Positions 19,872-28,565 of a DNA stretch of 33,990 nucleotides are shown here, piece by piece (within the stretch, counting starts at the first letter, position 1; the number at the start of each line of letters is the position of its first letter). Source of the DNA: an uncultured Clostridia bacterium (GTDB taxonomy: Bacteria; Bacillota; Clostridia; Oscillospirales; Acutalibacteraceae); assembly GCA_946627725.1 (NCBI GenBank), contig CAMOVW010000007.1, positions 1 through 33,990 of the forward strand, written 5' to 3'. Under the pieces are notes generated by a model. That model did not search any database, was not told where the DNA came from, and worked only from the letters and a program-made list of their open reading frames with translations. The translations under genes were made by a program, and so were the position numbers.

Positions 19872-20759
19872 TTATTTTTTTCTTTTTTTCGAATGGTGAA
19901 TGGGTTTATCCGTTTGTTTTGTACGGAGGTGTAATATTCTTGATATCGCTTTCGCGGTTTTATCTGTATCGATATAAGGCAGATGCAGGTCTGCCTCGTT
20001 AAAATCGGGCGAGCCCTTTTTGTCGCGTACAGCCGTCAGCACCAACCACAGCAAACAGCAGATAAAAAGAATCGCCATCCAGAACTGCCAGAACGTAAAA
20101 CCTGTTTCCATAAAATTCTTTTCCCACGGTGTGCTGTGCACGCGGTAGCCTTCCCAATACCCTTTCGTCAGGGCAAACAGAATTCCGCCGATGGGGTAGA
20201 TATACCCCGTTCGTTTCTTGCCGATCGTATAAATGAGAACGATCAGAATAATAACGATCACAAAAGAGGAGATCGCGTCGTACAGCTGCACGGGAAACGT
20301 TTTATATCCGAGGTCGGCGTTCCATATACCGTGCTGATCGGGTTCCCCGTAGCAGCAGCCCCCCATCGTGCATCCGATTTTCACAAACGTCATAACGCTG
20401 TAAACACTCGGCGCAAGGTAATCCGTCAGCTTTTTAAACGGTTCCCTGCACAGCAGGCAGTATATCAGCCAAAAGATCGGCAGAAACATGGGGATTCCGT
20501 AATTACGCAGGTTTTCAAAATGGTCGTATGCACCGTTGCTAACCGCATACAGCATCCCGTTTTCGATTTTTGCAGTCAACCATGCTGAAAGAAAACCGAA
20601 ACTCAAAGTGAATAGGCTGTAAAAAAGCGCGCGTCCTTTTTCGAAAGAAAAACGCCGTTTCAAAAGCAGGTAAAAAACGATAACGCTCACCAGCCCCATA
20701 AAAAACATGGTGTTGTATGCGTCCAGCGTGCCGCCGAATAAAAAAATTTCCTTGCACAT
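19872..20759 (-). CDS. Divergent Lgt-like (prolipoprotein diacylglyceryl transferase family) membrane protein
   Basis: Multi-TM; VKIGCTMGGCCYGEPDQHGIW..YKTFPVQLYDA and GGILFALTKGYWEGYRVH match the layout of the Lgt family (GC..GCCYG, P-Q-LY, arginine-containing last motif). SD gaggaaat before ATG. Confidence 0.7.
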   Translation of the reverse strand: MCKEIFLFGGTLDAYNTMFFMGLVSVIVFYLLLKRRFSFEKGRALFYSLFTLSFGFLSAWLTAKIENGMLYAVSNGAYDHFENLRNYGIPMFLPIFWLIYCLLCREPFKKLTDYLAPSVYSVMTFVKIGCTMGGCCYGEPDQHGIWNADLGYKTFPVQLYDAISSFVIVIILIVLIYTIGKKRTGYIYPIGGILFALTKGYWEGYRVHSTPWEKNFMETGFTFWQFWMAILFICCLLWLVLTAVRDKKGSPDFNEADLHLPYIDTDKTAKAISRILHLRTKQTDKPIHHSKKRKK

Positions 20760-20788
20760 ATGATTTCCTCTTTTTTTTGTAAATAGAT

Positions 20789-21727
20789 CTAACGTTTTTT
20801 TCTGTTTTGTTTTTTATTGTGAGCGATTTTTTTCTTTTTCGGCTGCGTAAGGTGCGGTATCCATTCCTTTATTGTTGCAGAAGATTTGTCCTTTTTCGCT
20901 TTTTGGTCTTTCACCTTAGAGGTAAACAGTTTTACTTTTATTCGGGGTTCACGCGGCTGTGTTTTAATCAATACATAACACCACACGCCCGTAATAATGA
21001 GCACCAGTATACAGAAAAGCTGCCAGATTGTGAGACCGATAAAGAAGTGGCGCAATTCGGGAGGATTATAACGGAAGAACTCCCAGAAAAAACGGGCTAT
21101 ACCATATAAAAACGCCCCAAACGGAGCTGCCAAGCCCCTGCGGTAAAAAGAGGCTTTCTGTATATAATGGCTTGCAACTGCGATTGCAAAAAGAGAGGCG
21201 CTCTCAAAAATCTGCACGGGAAATACGGTTTTGTGGTAATAAAACTGTGCCGTTACGCCCCAGCTGCATTCTATGCCGAAGCAGCAGCCGCGGAACGCGC
21301 AGCCGGCCTTGATACAGGCCAGAACAATAAAAGCCCCCGGTATTAAAAGATCCGTTGTGTCGCGAAAGCTTATGTGCCATGGTTGGAAGGTCTGCCCGGC
21401 TTGAGCAGCTTTGCGTTCAAGGCGCTTCAGAAGCGCTTTTTCTATATAAAAAACTGCAAGCAGCAAAGGCATAGTAAAAATCACCGCGCCGAGTACGTCT
21501 ACAGACATCACTGCGGTAACGCCTTTTATGAAAGCGATAAGGTCGTAAAGCAGGCCTGCGAGCATAGCGCCGCACAAACCGGAAAAAAACGTGATCAAAC
21601 CGTATATCACGGCGCGCGGCAAACCGGTATGATATGCTTTTCGCCGCAATACGGTGATCAGCAGTAATAACAAAGCGCCCAACACGTAAGAAAGTATATA
21701 TAGATACCCGCGCAGTTGTGTCGACAT
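20789..21727 (-). CDS. Second Lgt-like membrane protein with a long basic C-terminal tail
   Basis: IKAGCAFRGCCFGIECSWG...FPVQIFESASLF...GAFLYGIARFFWEFFRYNPPE; same motif layout as the neighbour. The C-terminus is Lys-rich (KVKDQKAKKDK...KKKKIAHNKKQNRKKR). Confidence 0.7.
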   Translation of the reverse strand: MSTQLRGYLYILSYVLGALLLLLITVLRRKAYHTGLPRAVIYGLITFFSGLCGAMLAGLLYDLIAFIKGVTAVMSVDVLGAVIFTMPLLLAVFYIEKALLKRLERKAAQAGQTFQPWHISFRDTTDLLIPGAFIVLACIKAGCAFRGCCFGIECSWGVTAQFYYHKTVFPVQIFESASLFAIAVASHYIQKASFYRRGLAAPFGAFLYGIARFFWEFFRYNPPELRHFFIGLTIWQLFCILVLIITGVWCYVLIKTQPREPRIKVKLFTSKVKDQKAKKDKSSATIKEWIPHLTQPKKKKIAHNKKQNRKKR

Positions 21728-21773
21728 CTGTTCACCTACTTGATTCTAATTAAATGAAAATGAATGCAATAAT

Positions 21774-21802
21774 AATATACATTTATATAACGAAAATGTC
21801 AA
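21774..21802 (-). promoter_or_regulatory. Predicted promoter for the Lgt-like pair
   Basis: Reverse strand TTGACA-N17-TATATT. Confidence 0.7.
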
Positions 21803-21955
21803 TAGCATCAATATCAGCGTTTTTGATGGCTCTTAGCCGCTTTAGAAATAAAACTATTACAAATTGATTTGTAAAAAATATGCTTATTTTATGCGATTTT
21901 CAAAAAAATATAACAAAAAATTTACAAATAATTTAAACAAAATGTCGGAAAACAG

Positions 21956-21984
21956 TTGCGCTTTATATAATTAATTGTTATAAT
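21956..21984 (+). promoter_or_regulatory. Predicted promoter for the giant secreted-protein gene
   Basis: TTGCGC-N17-TATAAT (TATAAT at 21979-21984). Confidence 0.55.
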
Positions 21985-22061
21985 AAGATGAACGATTAGG
22001 GCGGACTTGTTATACTTTTATAAGCCCTTTTGTATCAAAACAGAAAGGTGTGAAGTGATTC

Positions 22062-25000
22062 ATGCAAAAGAATTCCTGTTTGACCCGCTTGCTCAGCATT
22101 GTACTGAGCCTCCTTATGGCGCTTTCATGCTTCGGCATTCTGCGCGGTACGGTAGTCACCGCGTATGCTGCGGGCTCCGGCAGCGTTTCAGACGCTATGT
22201 GGAACGCGCTGGCGGATGCTTTGCGCAGCGAAAACGTGAAAAACGCCGCGTTCACCGGAACAAACGATGTTAAAGTGAACGACCCCAGCGGTGACGTTTA
22301 CGCCGCGGCAACGGCATATTATGCCATTCTGAACGCTTACATTTTTAAGGCCACCGGCAACAGCGGCTCCTCGGCCGAAGCCGGGTATGATTACAGAACC
22401 TCTTCTCAGGTAAGAGATCTTGTAAAAACCAAAATGTCCAGTGTTATGGGTTCGGATTATACTACGTATAATGCGGCCAACGTCATCCAGAACCTCGGTG
22501 GTAACGTTACTGTCAGCGGAGATACAAATACAACCCAGAATAGCGTCCCCAAAACGACTGTGAAAGTTACGGTCGTTCGTCTGCAAACGATCACACGTTA
22601 TGCAACGTTTGCAGAACTGGCGGCGGCGCACGATGCCTCTACGTATTCTTATACTATCAACCATACCAATACGCGCAGGTATTCAACGAGCGGTTGTGGC
22701 GCAAAAACGTATTATTACTGCACCTGCTCCTCCACTTCAGCAGATGAAGGCACAGCCGACGTGAATATCGACGCACTCACCGCCTACAACACCGTGCTTG
22801 TAAACAACGCATCCGTGCTGGATGCCGATCAGGCGGCGCAGATCGATATGGGGTACGATGCGCTTACCGGTGTATATAACGCGATCACAGGAGCGAAGAA
22901 TACCGCGGCAGCGGCATTCAGCGACTATGTTGTGGGCCACTTCTTCAGCAGCTACGATGCCAAGATCGACGCGATTGAGGCATCCATGAAAATCGCGCAG
23001 TTCAAGCCGATTGTGGACCGTATTAACGGTTACGTCGGCACGGATATTACCGATTATACACTTGCGCAGCTTACAACAATTCACGCAAACTTTGAAACTG
23101 ATTATAACAGTTATAAGAACATCGGGATCGATGAGGTTTACACGTATTTTGAAACGGACAACAATATTCTCGAGCGTGATGTGGTCGACGCCAAATACGC
23201 TGAGATCGAAAACGCGTATCAGATCGCGTACCTGCGTGAAAACGTAAAACCGGTAATCACCGCCGCCGTCGCTACCTACCTGACGTATAACGACGACTGG
23301 GTGCTTGCCACCGAGAACGCCGAATCGGAGATCAACGCGGCAAAAATTGCCGTGGAAGGATATATTGAAACACTCGGTACATATAAGTCCGATAACGTGG
23401 ATATCGTGTTCGGCGCCGGTTATAAAACCAACGTTCTGTATCCGCTGGTCGCTGAAATGGACAGACTTTTGGAAGTGAACGAATATAAGGTTCTGTTTGA
23501 AGGCTTCAAAACTGTTTATACCACCGCGTTTGAGCCCGTGGATCCTTCCTACACCACCGAGCAGCTTTATAGTCTGCTTTCCGAAAAGGACGAGTGGTAT
23601 ACGCAGCTGCAGGATTACGTGGACGCAGTACGGGAGTATAACCCCATCCTCGCCATCAAGATCCTCGGCGAGCTGGAACCGGCCATGGAAGTCAAGATCG
23701 ATTCCGTATACGCCCTTCTGAACGAGCGGCTTACGGCTACAATCAACAACGCATACGATCTTTATCATGGTTTCGTTGCGGAATACGGCTATACCATTGA
23801 TACTTCCAATGACGTTACGGTTTCCAATTACAGGGCGCTGCAGACGGCTTTCGGCCAGCTGAACCCCACCCACTACGCCTTCCTTTCTTCTACTGCGCAT
23901 TTCACCATCCCGGCAGAAACCGTTGCAAAGTATGAAGAGATCAAAAACGCCGTATTCGCCTTTGCGAACTTCGACGCGTCCAAGGGCCTTTCCGCCTATG
24001 CTTATAACCATCAGGAGATCGCGGATATCATCCGTGCGGTTTCCGCTGCAGACGTCGCCCGCAACGCCGATTACGACGTGACAGACGAAAAGGTGGAAGC
24101 CATCATCGATATGCTTGAAGGCCTTCTGTCTTCCGATACGATTAAGGAATCCTTTGATCTCAGCGGAACGCTTACCGGTGTGCTTGATAACCTTTATACC
24201 GACGATTTCCTGAACACTCTTATGCAGTACGTTTACCCGATGGTAGCGTTTGAATTTGCCAAGGTTTGGGCCGGTTTGCCGACGGAGCTTAAAGGTGTAG
24301 AAACCGGTAACACTACGGCTCCTACGGCGGATATCACTCTGAGCCTTAATAATATGCCGACTGCTCTGAATAAACTGGGACTGTATCTGCTGCCGAACCT
24401 GCTGGCGCAGAGCATTGACGGCACGGCATATCCCGATGTCAAGAGCAAGTTGAGCGCTGTTCCGAGCACCGTGAGCGCGGTGAAGGAAGGCGAAGAATGG
24501 GTGTGGGGCACGAATCCCTGGGAGAACGCCAATATCTACGACGCCGAAACCGGCAAGCTGACGCTGGAATGGGGCATCACCGATAAGGAATCCTTCCTGC
24601 AGGCCGCTTCCGCGGCGCTTTCCGGTGTTGCGCCGCTGCTCCTTGCACTTCTTTCAAAAGTTGAAACAACGAAGCAGGCGAACATCGGTACCGGTACCGG
24701 CACCTCTCCGGATTGCAGTGCGGTTCGCATTACAGTTGATCGGATTGACCTTACCATGACCTTCGGCGGCAATCCCGGTTATAATAATATGCTGGCACCC
24801 ATCCTCACAGCCCTCGGTGCAAATAATCTGCCCAACGGCAACACGCTTACCTCCGTGCGCGCCGTACTTGAAGACGGCGTGATCGGTCCTGTGGAACAGA
24901 TCCTGAGCGGTATTGCCAATAAACCGCTCGACTCCATTCTGAAGCTGCTGCCCACCATCGCGTTTGCCTTCAATCTGAATCTTGTGGCGCCGCTGATGAA

Positions 25001-28000
25001 CGAGCTGAAAACAAGTATTGCTTACGATGCAGATGCGCATTATACTTATGAAGCAAAGGTTTTGGGCTTTACCGTTGCTTCCGGTGAAGGTGCTTCTGAA
25101 GACGCGATGGCCGACAGCCTCGATATCAACCTCGGTGAAATGATCGATCTTGCCGGTATGGGCATCGATCTCACCTCCATGAACGGCCTGTTGCAGTCTG
25201 TGATCGGTCTGCTCACAAAGCCCGATGAAGAAGCTGCGGAGGGCGATGAGCCTGTTGAGCCTGCGCCTGCCTTTACGCTTCCTCCCATTGACGCCGCCAC
25301 GCTCAGCATGCTGGGTACCGACGTGGAATGGATCAGCGGCTATCGTACCTCCAGCCCGTTTGCCGGCGTGGAAGGCCATGCAACGGATTACGCCCGCATC
25401 ACCGTGGGCAACCGTGCGGACGTGTTCCTGTTCCTGATCGATTACCTCTTCCAGGGCATTGATCAGTACGATCTTGTTGACAATATCATCAACCTTATCA
25501 ATTCCGGCAAGGCCGAGGGTGAAGATCCCATCGCCCTTTCCGAGGATATCCTCAATATCATCGATACCGCCGCCGCGGATAAAGATAACGTGATCGCCGC
25601 CGTTGTGGAGCTTCTGTTCCCGCAGCGCTACAGCATGGATGATATCAGAAAGATCGATTGGATCACCGAAGGCAACTTCCTTGAGGATAATTACGCAAAC
25701 TGGACTGCTGAAACCGCAGCCGAATACAATTCCCTTTGGACCAGAGAAGACGCGCTTTATGTGGAAAGCCACATTGAAGACGTTCTCAATTATCTGGTAG
25801 CCCTGTTCGGCGAACAGCTCGGTGGCGCAAAAACCATTCCCGCTGCGGCAGAGGCCCTTATCGGCGGCCTGTTTACCGCGGAAAACGCCAACAAGATCCC
25901 CGAAGCCCTCAAGGGCCTGCTGGGCGGCCTTGAGCTTCCCGAAATGGTTGCAGATCTCGGTCTGTTTGAGCAGCTCGGCATCGATCTTACGGCTTGGGAT
26001 AATATGACCTTCACCTTTGAAGACGGCGATAAAGACGCTTTCAAGGCTGCGCTCATCACCGCGCTCAATCCGCTGGAAAGCATTCTCGGCTTCATCCTTG
26101 CCGAAAAGGACGTCACCCTTACGCTGTTGGATCAGATCCCCGTTACCGCACTCGGTTACGACGGTTACTCCTTCGGTATCGTGCCGCTGCTTGAAGCGCT
26201 CGGCGCCACCGGCGTAAAATCCACCGCAGACTTCAAAGTGGATACTGATAATATTGTTAAAAATATTATAGACCCGTTGTTTACGGTGATCGACAGCCTT
26301 GTTGCCGATCCGCTTGCGTTCATCCAGACGGTTCTGCCGAATATCGTATACTTTAATAAGTGCGGCGGTATTCAGACGGCGGTTCCGAACCTGTTGTTTG
26401 CAATTAACGTACTGCTCGATACCATCCGTCCGGTTTACGATATCAACATTTACCAGCTTGTAGAAGAAAATCTCGGCTTTGATATCCGCTTCCTTGAATC
26501 GGATCCCATCGATTTCCTTCTTTCCACCGTTGCGGGTATTGTTGAAGACAGCGCCGGTATCACGCTTTCGCTTGATTTCTCTGCGGACGATATCTGCGAT
26601 ACGCTCCACTTCTCCGATCCCGAATCGTTTACCTCCGCAAACGGCAGCACTGCCTATAAGATCGCGCTTTCGGCGGACGGCCGTGCGGACCTGCTCACCA
26701 GAACGCTCGATTTCATTATCCTTCAGGTCGTTTATGAGGATAATTACGATATGATCACCGAAACGGTTGCCGGTCTGTTCGGCGGCGACGGCGTACCGGA
26801 GATCTTTACCGAGATCCTTACAAACTTCAAGAATAATTATAATGAATCCCTGCTTGCCATTTTCCACCTGCTGTTCCCCGAGCGCGTTGAAATGAACGCC
26901 CCCAAGATCCAGTGGATCACGGAAGGCAACATCGGTGCGGATGAAGATACTTACATCGGCACAGCGATCCCCGAAGGCGATACCACGCTGTGGACCCTTG
27001 ATAAAGCCGTTTACACCACCGAACACCTCAGCGACTTCATAAATGACCTGATCGTGATCTTCGGTGAGCAGCTCGGCGGCGCCGAAAACCTCGGCGAAGC
27101 GGTAGATTACCTTGCCAAGAGCATCTTAACCGCTGAAAATGCCAATAAGATCGTTGACGCTATTCGCGGCCTGGTTGGTAATCTCGGTATCCCGGACACT
27201 ATCCTTGACGTTGCAAAGCAGCTCGGTATCGATCTGCGCGCGTGGGATAATATGAGCTTCAGCTTTTCCGATGGCGATAAATCTGCGTTTAAGTCCGCAC
27301 TTATCTCCGCTTTGAAGCCCGTTGAACCCGTACTCCGCATGATCCTTGTAGAGGGCGGCGATCTTGAGGCGACCGTATTTGATGCGATCCCGATCACACT
27401 GCTTGGTTACGATGGTTATTCTTACGGCATTGTGCCGCTGTTTGAGGCGCTCGGCTGCACCGGCATCAAATCCACCGCGCAGTTCAAGGCTGATAAGGCG
27501 CACGTTGTTGAAAACCTTGTGAATCCGCTGTTTACCGCTGTGGATCATCTCATTGCGAATCCGCTCAAGTTCATTGAAGACGTGATCCCCGCGCTGATCT
27601 ATTTCGATAAGGTTCAGGGTATTCAGGTAGCCATCCCGAATCTGCTGTTTGCCATCAACGTGATTCTTGATACCATCCGCCCGATTTACGATATCGATAT
27701 TTACGAGCTTGTGGAAGAAAAGACCGGTGTGGATCTCCACTTCGCTGAAGAAAGCCCCATCGACTTCCTTCTTACCAAGATTTCCGAAGTTATCAAAGAA
27801 AAAACAGATATCGAGCTGAAGATCGATTTCACCGTTGAAACCCTTTCTGAAACGCTGCACTTCACAGATCCCATCAAGTTCAGCTCCGCAAACGGCGATG
27901 ATGCATATACAATCAAGCTTACGCAGCAGGGCAAGGCCGATCTGCTCACGCACGTGCTCGATTACGCTGTGAACCAGGTGATCTTTGAAGATAACTTTGA

Positions 28001-28469
28001 TAAGCTTGTTGAAATGGCCAAGGGCCTGATTGAAGACGACGATACCCGCGCTATCCTGATCGGTATCCTGCGCATCATTAAAGATGCGGATAACGATATC
28101 GCCGATTTCCACGGCGTTCACGATGTTGCGCTGGCCTCTCTCTTCTGGGTATTCTTCGGCGCGGATAGTGTAACAGACGCTGTTTCCGATTTCTTCTATC
28201 GTTTCAAAGATGCAGAATGGTATGAGATTATATTCATGGTCACCGAAAATGCACCTGAATATGTTGACCGTGCTGCGTTCCTGCTTCGTGAAACATACAA
28301 CGTTGAATATCCTGCCTTTATGAAGATCGTTGAAGAACGTGAGAGACTTCTTAAGCCGCCTTACGAGTACGATGAAGAAGAAACACAAATGGCTGCCGGC
28401 ATCGGCGCCCGCATCATCCGCTTCTTCGCCCTTATCATCGCCTTCTTCAAGAATCTTTTCAAGAGATAA
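22062..28469 (+). CDS. Giant (2135 aa) secreted/surface protein of unknown function with internal repeats
   Basis: Single uninterrupted ORF; signal peptide MQKNSCLTRLLSIVLSLLMALSCFGILRGTVVTAYA-AG; SD gaaaggtg; long helical N-terminal region; repeated modules; C-terminal GIGARIIRFFALIIAFFKNLFKR. No recognisable enzymatic domain or LPxTG motif. Confidence 0.9.
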   Translation: MQKNSCLTRLLSIVLSLLMALSCFGILRGTVVTAYAAGSGSVSDAMWNALADALRSENVKNAAFTGTNDVKVNDPSGDVYAAATAYYAILNAYIFKATGNSGSSAEAGYDYRTSSQVRDLVKTKMSSVMGSDYTTYNAANVIQNLGGNVTVSGDTNTTQNSVPKTTVKVTVVRLQTITRYATFAELAAAHDASTYSYTINHTNTRRYSTSGCGAKTYYYCTCSSTSADEGTADVNIDALTAYNTVLVNNASVLDADQAAQIDMGYDALTGVYNAITGAKNTAAAAFSDYVVGHFFSSYDAKIDAIEASMKIAQFKPIVDRINGYVGTDITDYTLAQLTTIHANFETDYNSYKNIGIDEVYTYFETDNNILERDVVDAKYAEIENAYQIAYLRENVKPVITAAVATYLTYNDDWVLATENAESEINAAKIAVEGYIETLGTYKSDNVDIVFGAGYKTNVLYPLVAEMDRLLEVNEYKVLFEGFKTVYTTAFEPVDPSYTTEQLYSLLSEKDEWYTQLQDYVDAVREYNPILAIKILGELEPAMEVKIDSVYALLNERLTATINNAYDLYHGFVAEYGYTIDTSNDVTVSNYRALQTAFGQLNPTHYAFLSSTAHFTIPAETVAKYEEIKNAVFAFANFDASKGLSAYAYNHQEIADIIRAVSAADVARNADYDVTDEKVEAIIDMLEGLLSSDTIKESFDLSGTLTGVLDNLYTDDFLNTLMQYVYPMVAFEFAKVWAGLPTELKGVETGNTTAPTADITLSLNNMPTALNKLGLYLLPNLLAQSIDGTAYPDVKSKLSAVPSTVSAVKEGEEWVWGTNPWENANIYDAETGKLTLEWGITDKESFLQAASAALSGVAPLLLALLSKVETTKQANIGTGTGTSPDCSAVRITVDRIDLTMTFGGNPGYNNMLAPILTALGANNLPNGNTLTSVRAVLEDGVIGPVEQILSGIANKPLDSILKLLPTIAFAFNLNLVAPLMNELKTSIAYDADAHYTYEAKVLGFTVASGEGASEDAMADSLDINLGEMIDLAGMGIDLTSMNGLLQSVIGLLTKPDEEAAEGDEPVEPAPAFTLPPIDAATLSMLGTDVEWISGYRTSSPFAGVEGHATDYARITVGNRADVFLFLIDYLFQGIDQYDLVDNIINLINSGKAEGEDPIALSEDILNIIDTAAADKDNVIAAVVELLFPQRYSMDDIRKIDWITEGNFLEDNYANWTAETAAEYNSLWTREDALYVESHIEDVLNYLVALFGEQLGGAKTIPAAAEALIGGLFTAENANKIPEALKGLLGGLELPEMVADLGLFEQLGIDLTAWDNMTFTFEDGDKDAFKAALITALNPLESILGFILAEKDVTLTLLDQIPVTALGYDGYSFGIVPLLEALGATGVKSTADFKVDTDNIVKNIIDPLFTVIDSLVADPLAFIQTVLPNIVYFNKCGGIQTAVPNLLFAINVLLDTIRPVYDINIYQLVEENLGFDIRFLESDPIDFLLSTVAGIVEDSAGITLSLDFSADDICDTLHFSDPESFTSANGSTAYKIALSADGRADLLTRTLDFIILQVVYEDNYDMITETVAGLFGGDGVPEIFTEILTNFKNNYNESLLAIFHLLFPERVEMNAPKIQWITEGNIGADEDTYIGTAIPEGDTTLWTLDKAVYTTEHLSDFINDLIVIFGEQLGGAENLGEAVDYLAKSILTAENANKIVDAIRGLVGNLGIPDTILDVAKQLGIDLRAWDNMSFSFSDGDKSAFKSALISALKPVEPVLRMILVEGGDLEATVFDAIPITLLGYDGYSYGIVPLFEALGCTGIKSTAQFKADKAHVVENLVNPLFTAVDHLIANPLKFIEDVIPALIYFDKVQGIQVAIPNLLFAINVILDTIRPIYDIDIYELVEEKTGVDLHFAEESPIDFLLTKISEVIKEKTDIELKIDFTVETLSETLHFTDPIKFSSANGDDAYTIKLTQQGKADLLTHVLDYAVNQVIFEDNFDKLVEMAKGLIEDDDTRAILIGILRIIKDADNDIADFHGVHDVALASLFWVFFGADSVTDAVSDFFYRFKDAEWYEIIFMVTENAPEYVDRAAFLLRETYNVEYPAFMKIVEERERLLKPPYEYDEEETQMAAGIGARIIRFFALIIAFFKNLFKR
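24180..25613 (+). repeat. Degenerate first repeat unit (A) in the giant protein
   Basis: LTLEWGITDKESFLQAASAALSGVAPLLLALL...LAPILTALGA...PLDSILKLLP aligns by eye with MTFTFEDGDKDAFKAALITALNPLESILGFIL...IVPLLEALGA of unit B; boundaries approximate. Confidence 0.6.
25614..26870 (+). repeat. Repeat unit B in the giant protein
   Basis: LFPQRYSMDDIRKIDWITEGN...LFGEQLGGAKT...TAENANKI...QLGIDLTAWDNMTFTFEDGDKDAFKAALITAL...LGYDGYSFGIVPLLEALGATGVKSTADFK...IQTAVPNLLFAINVLLDTIRPVYDINIYQLVEE. Confidence 0.88.
26871..28130 (+). repeat. Repeat unit C in the giant protein
   Basis: LFPERVEMNAPKIQWITEGN...IFGEQLGGAEN...TAENANKI...QLGIDLRAWDNMSFSFSDGDKSAFKSALISAL...LGYDGYSYGIVPLFEALGCTGIKSTAQFK...IQVAIPNLLFAINVILDTIRPIYDIDIYELVEE; offset from unit B about 1.25 kb. 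End approximate. Confidence 0.88.
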
Positions 28470-28493
28470 TCACTTTTGCACAACACTTTTTGG

Positions 28494-28522
28494 GGCGTCT
28501 CCCGTAAGGGGGGCGCCTCTTT
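28494..28522 (+). terminator. Probable intrinsic terminator after the giant gene
   Basis: GGCGTCTCCC-gtaa-GGGGGGCGCC (10 bp stem with G-U pairs) followed by TCTTT. Confidence 0.6.
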
Positions 28523-28565
28523 CCCCAGAGGGGCCGTTAAATATCAGTTTACGGGTGGATTCTGT

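Noticed and set aside
21728-22061. Possible Fur-like or other operator in the AT-rich lgt-like/giant intergenic region (gattctaattaaatgaaaatgaatg)
   Set aside because: No convincing palindrome; AT richness alone makes chance matches likely.
24681-24705. Short GGTACCGGTACCGGCACC tandem motif
   Set aside because: Only three 6-bp copies encoding GTGTGT within the CDS; too short to claim a functional repeat.
24654-27026. 790-aa antisense ORF (and 22737..24011, 27126..28388) opposite the giant gene
   Set aside because: Mirror ORFs from codon bias on the opposite strand of a strongly supported CDS; low-complexity composition with no signal or motif and no RBS or promoter support.
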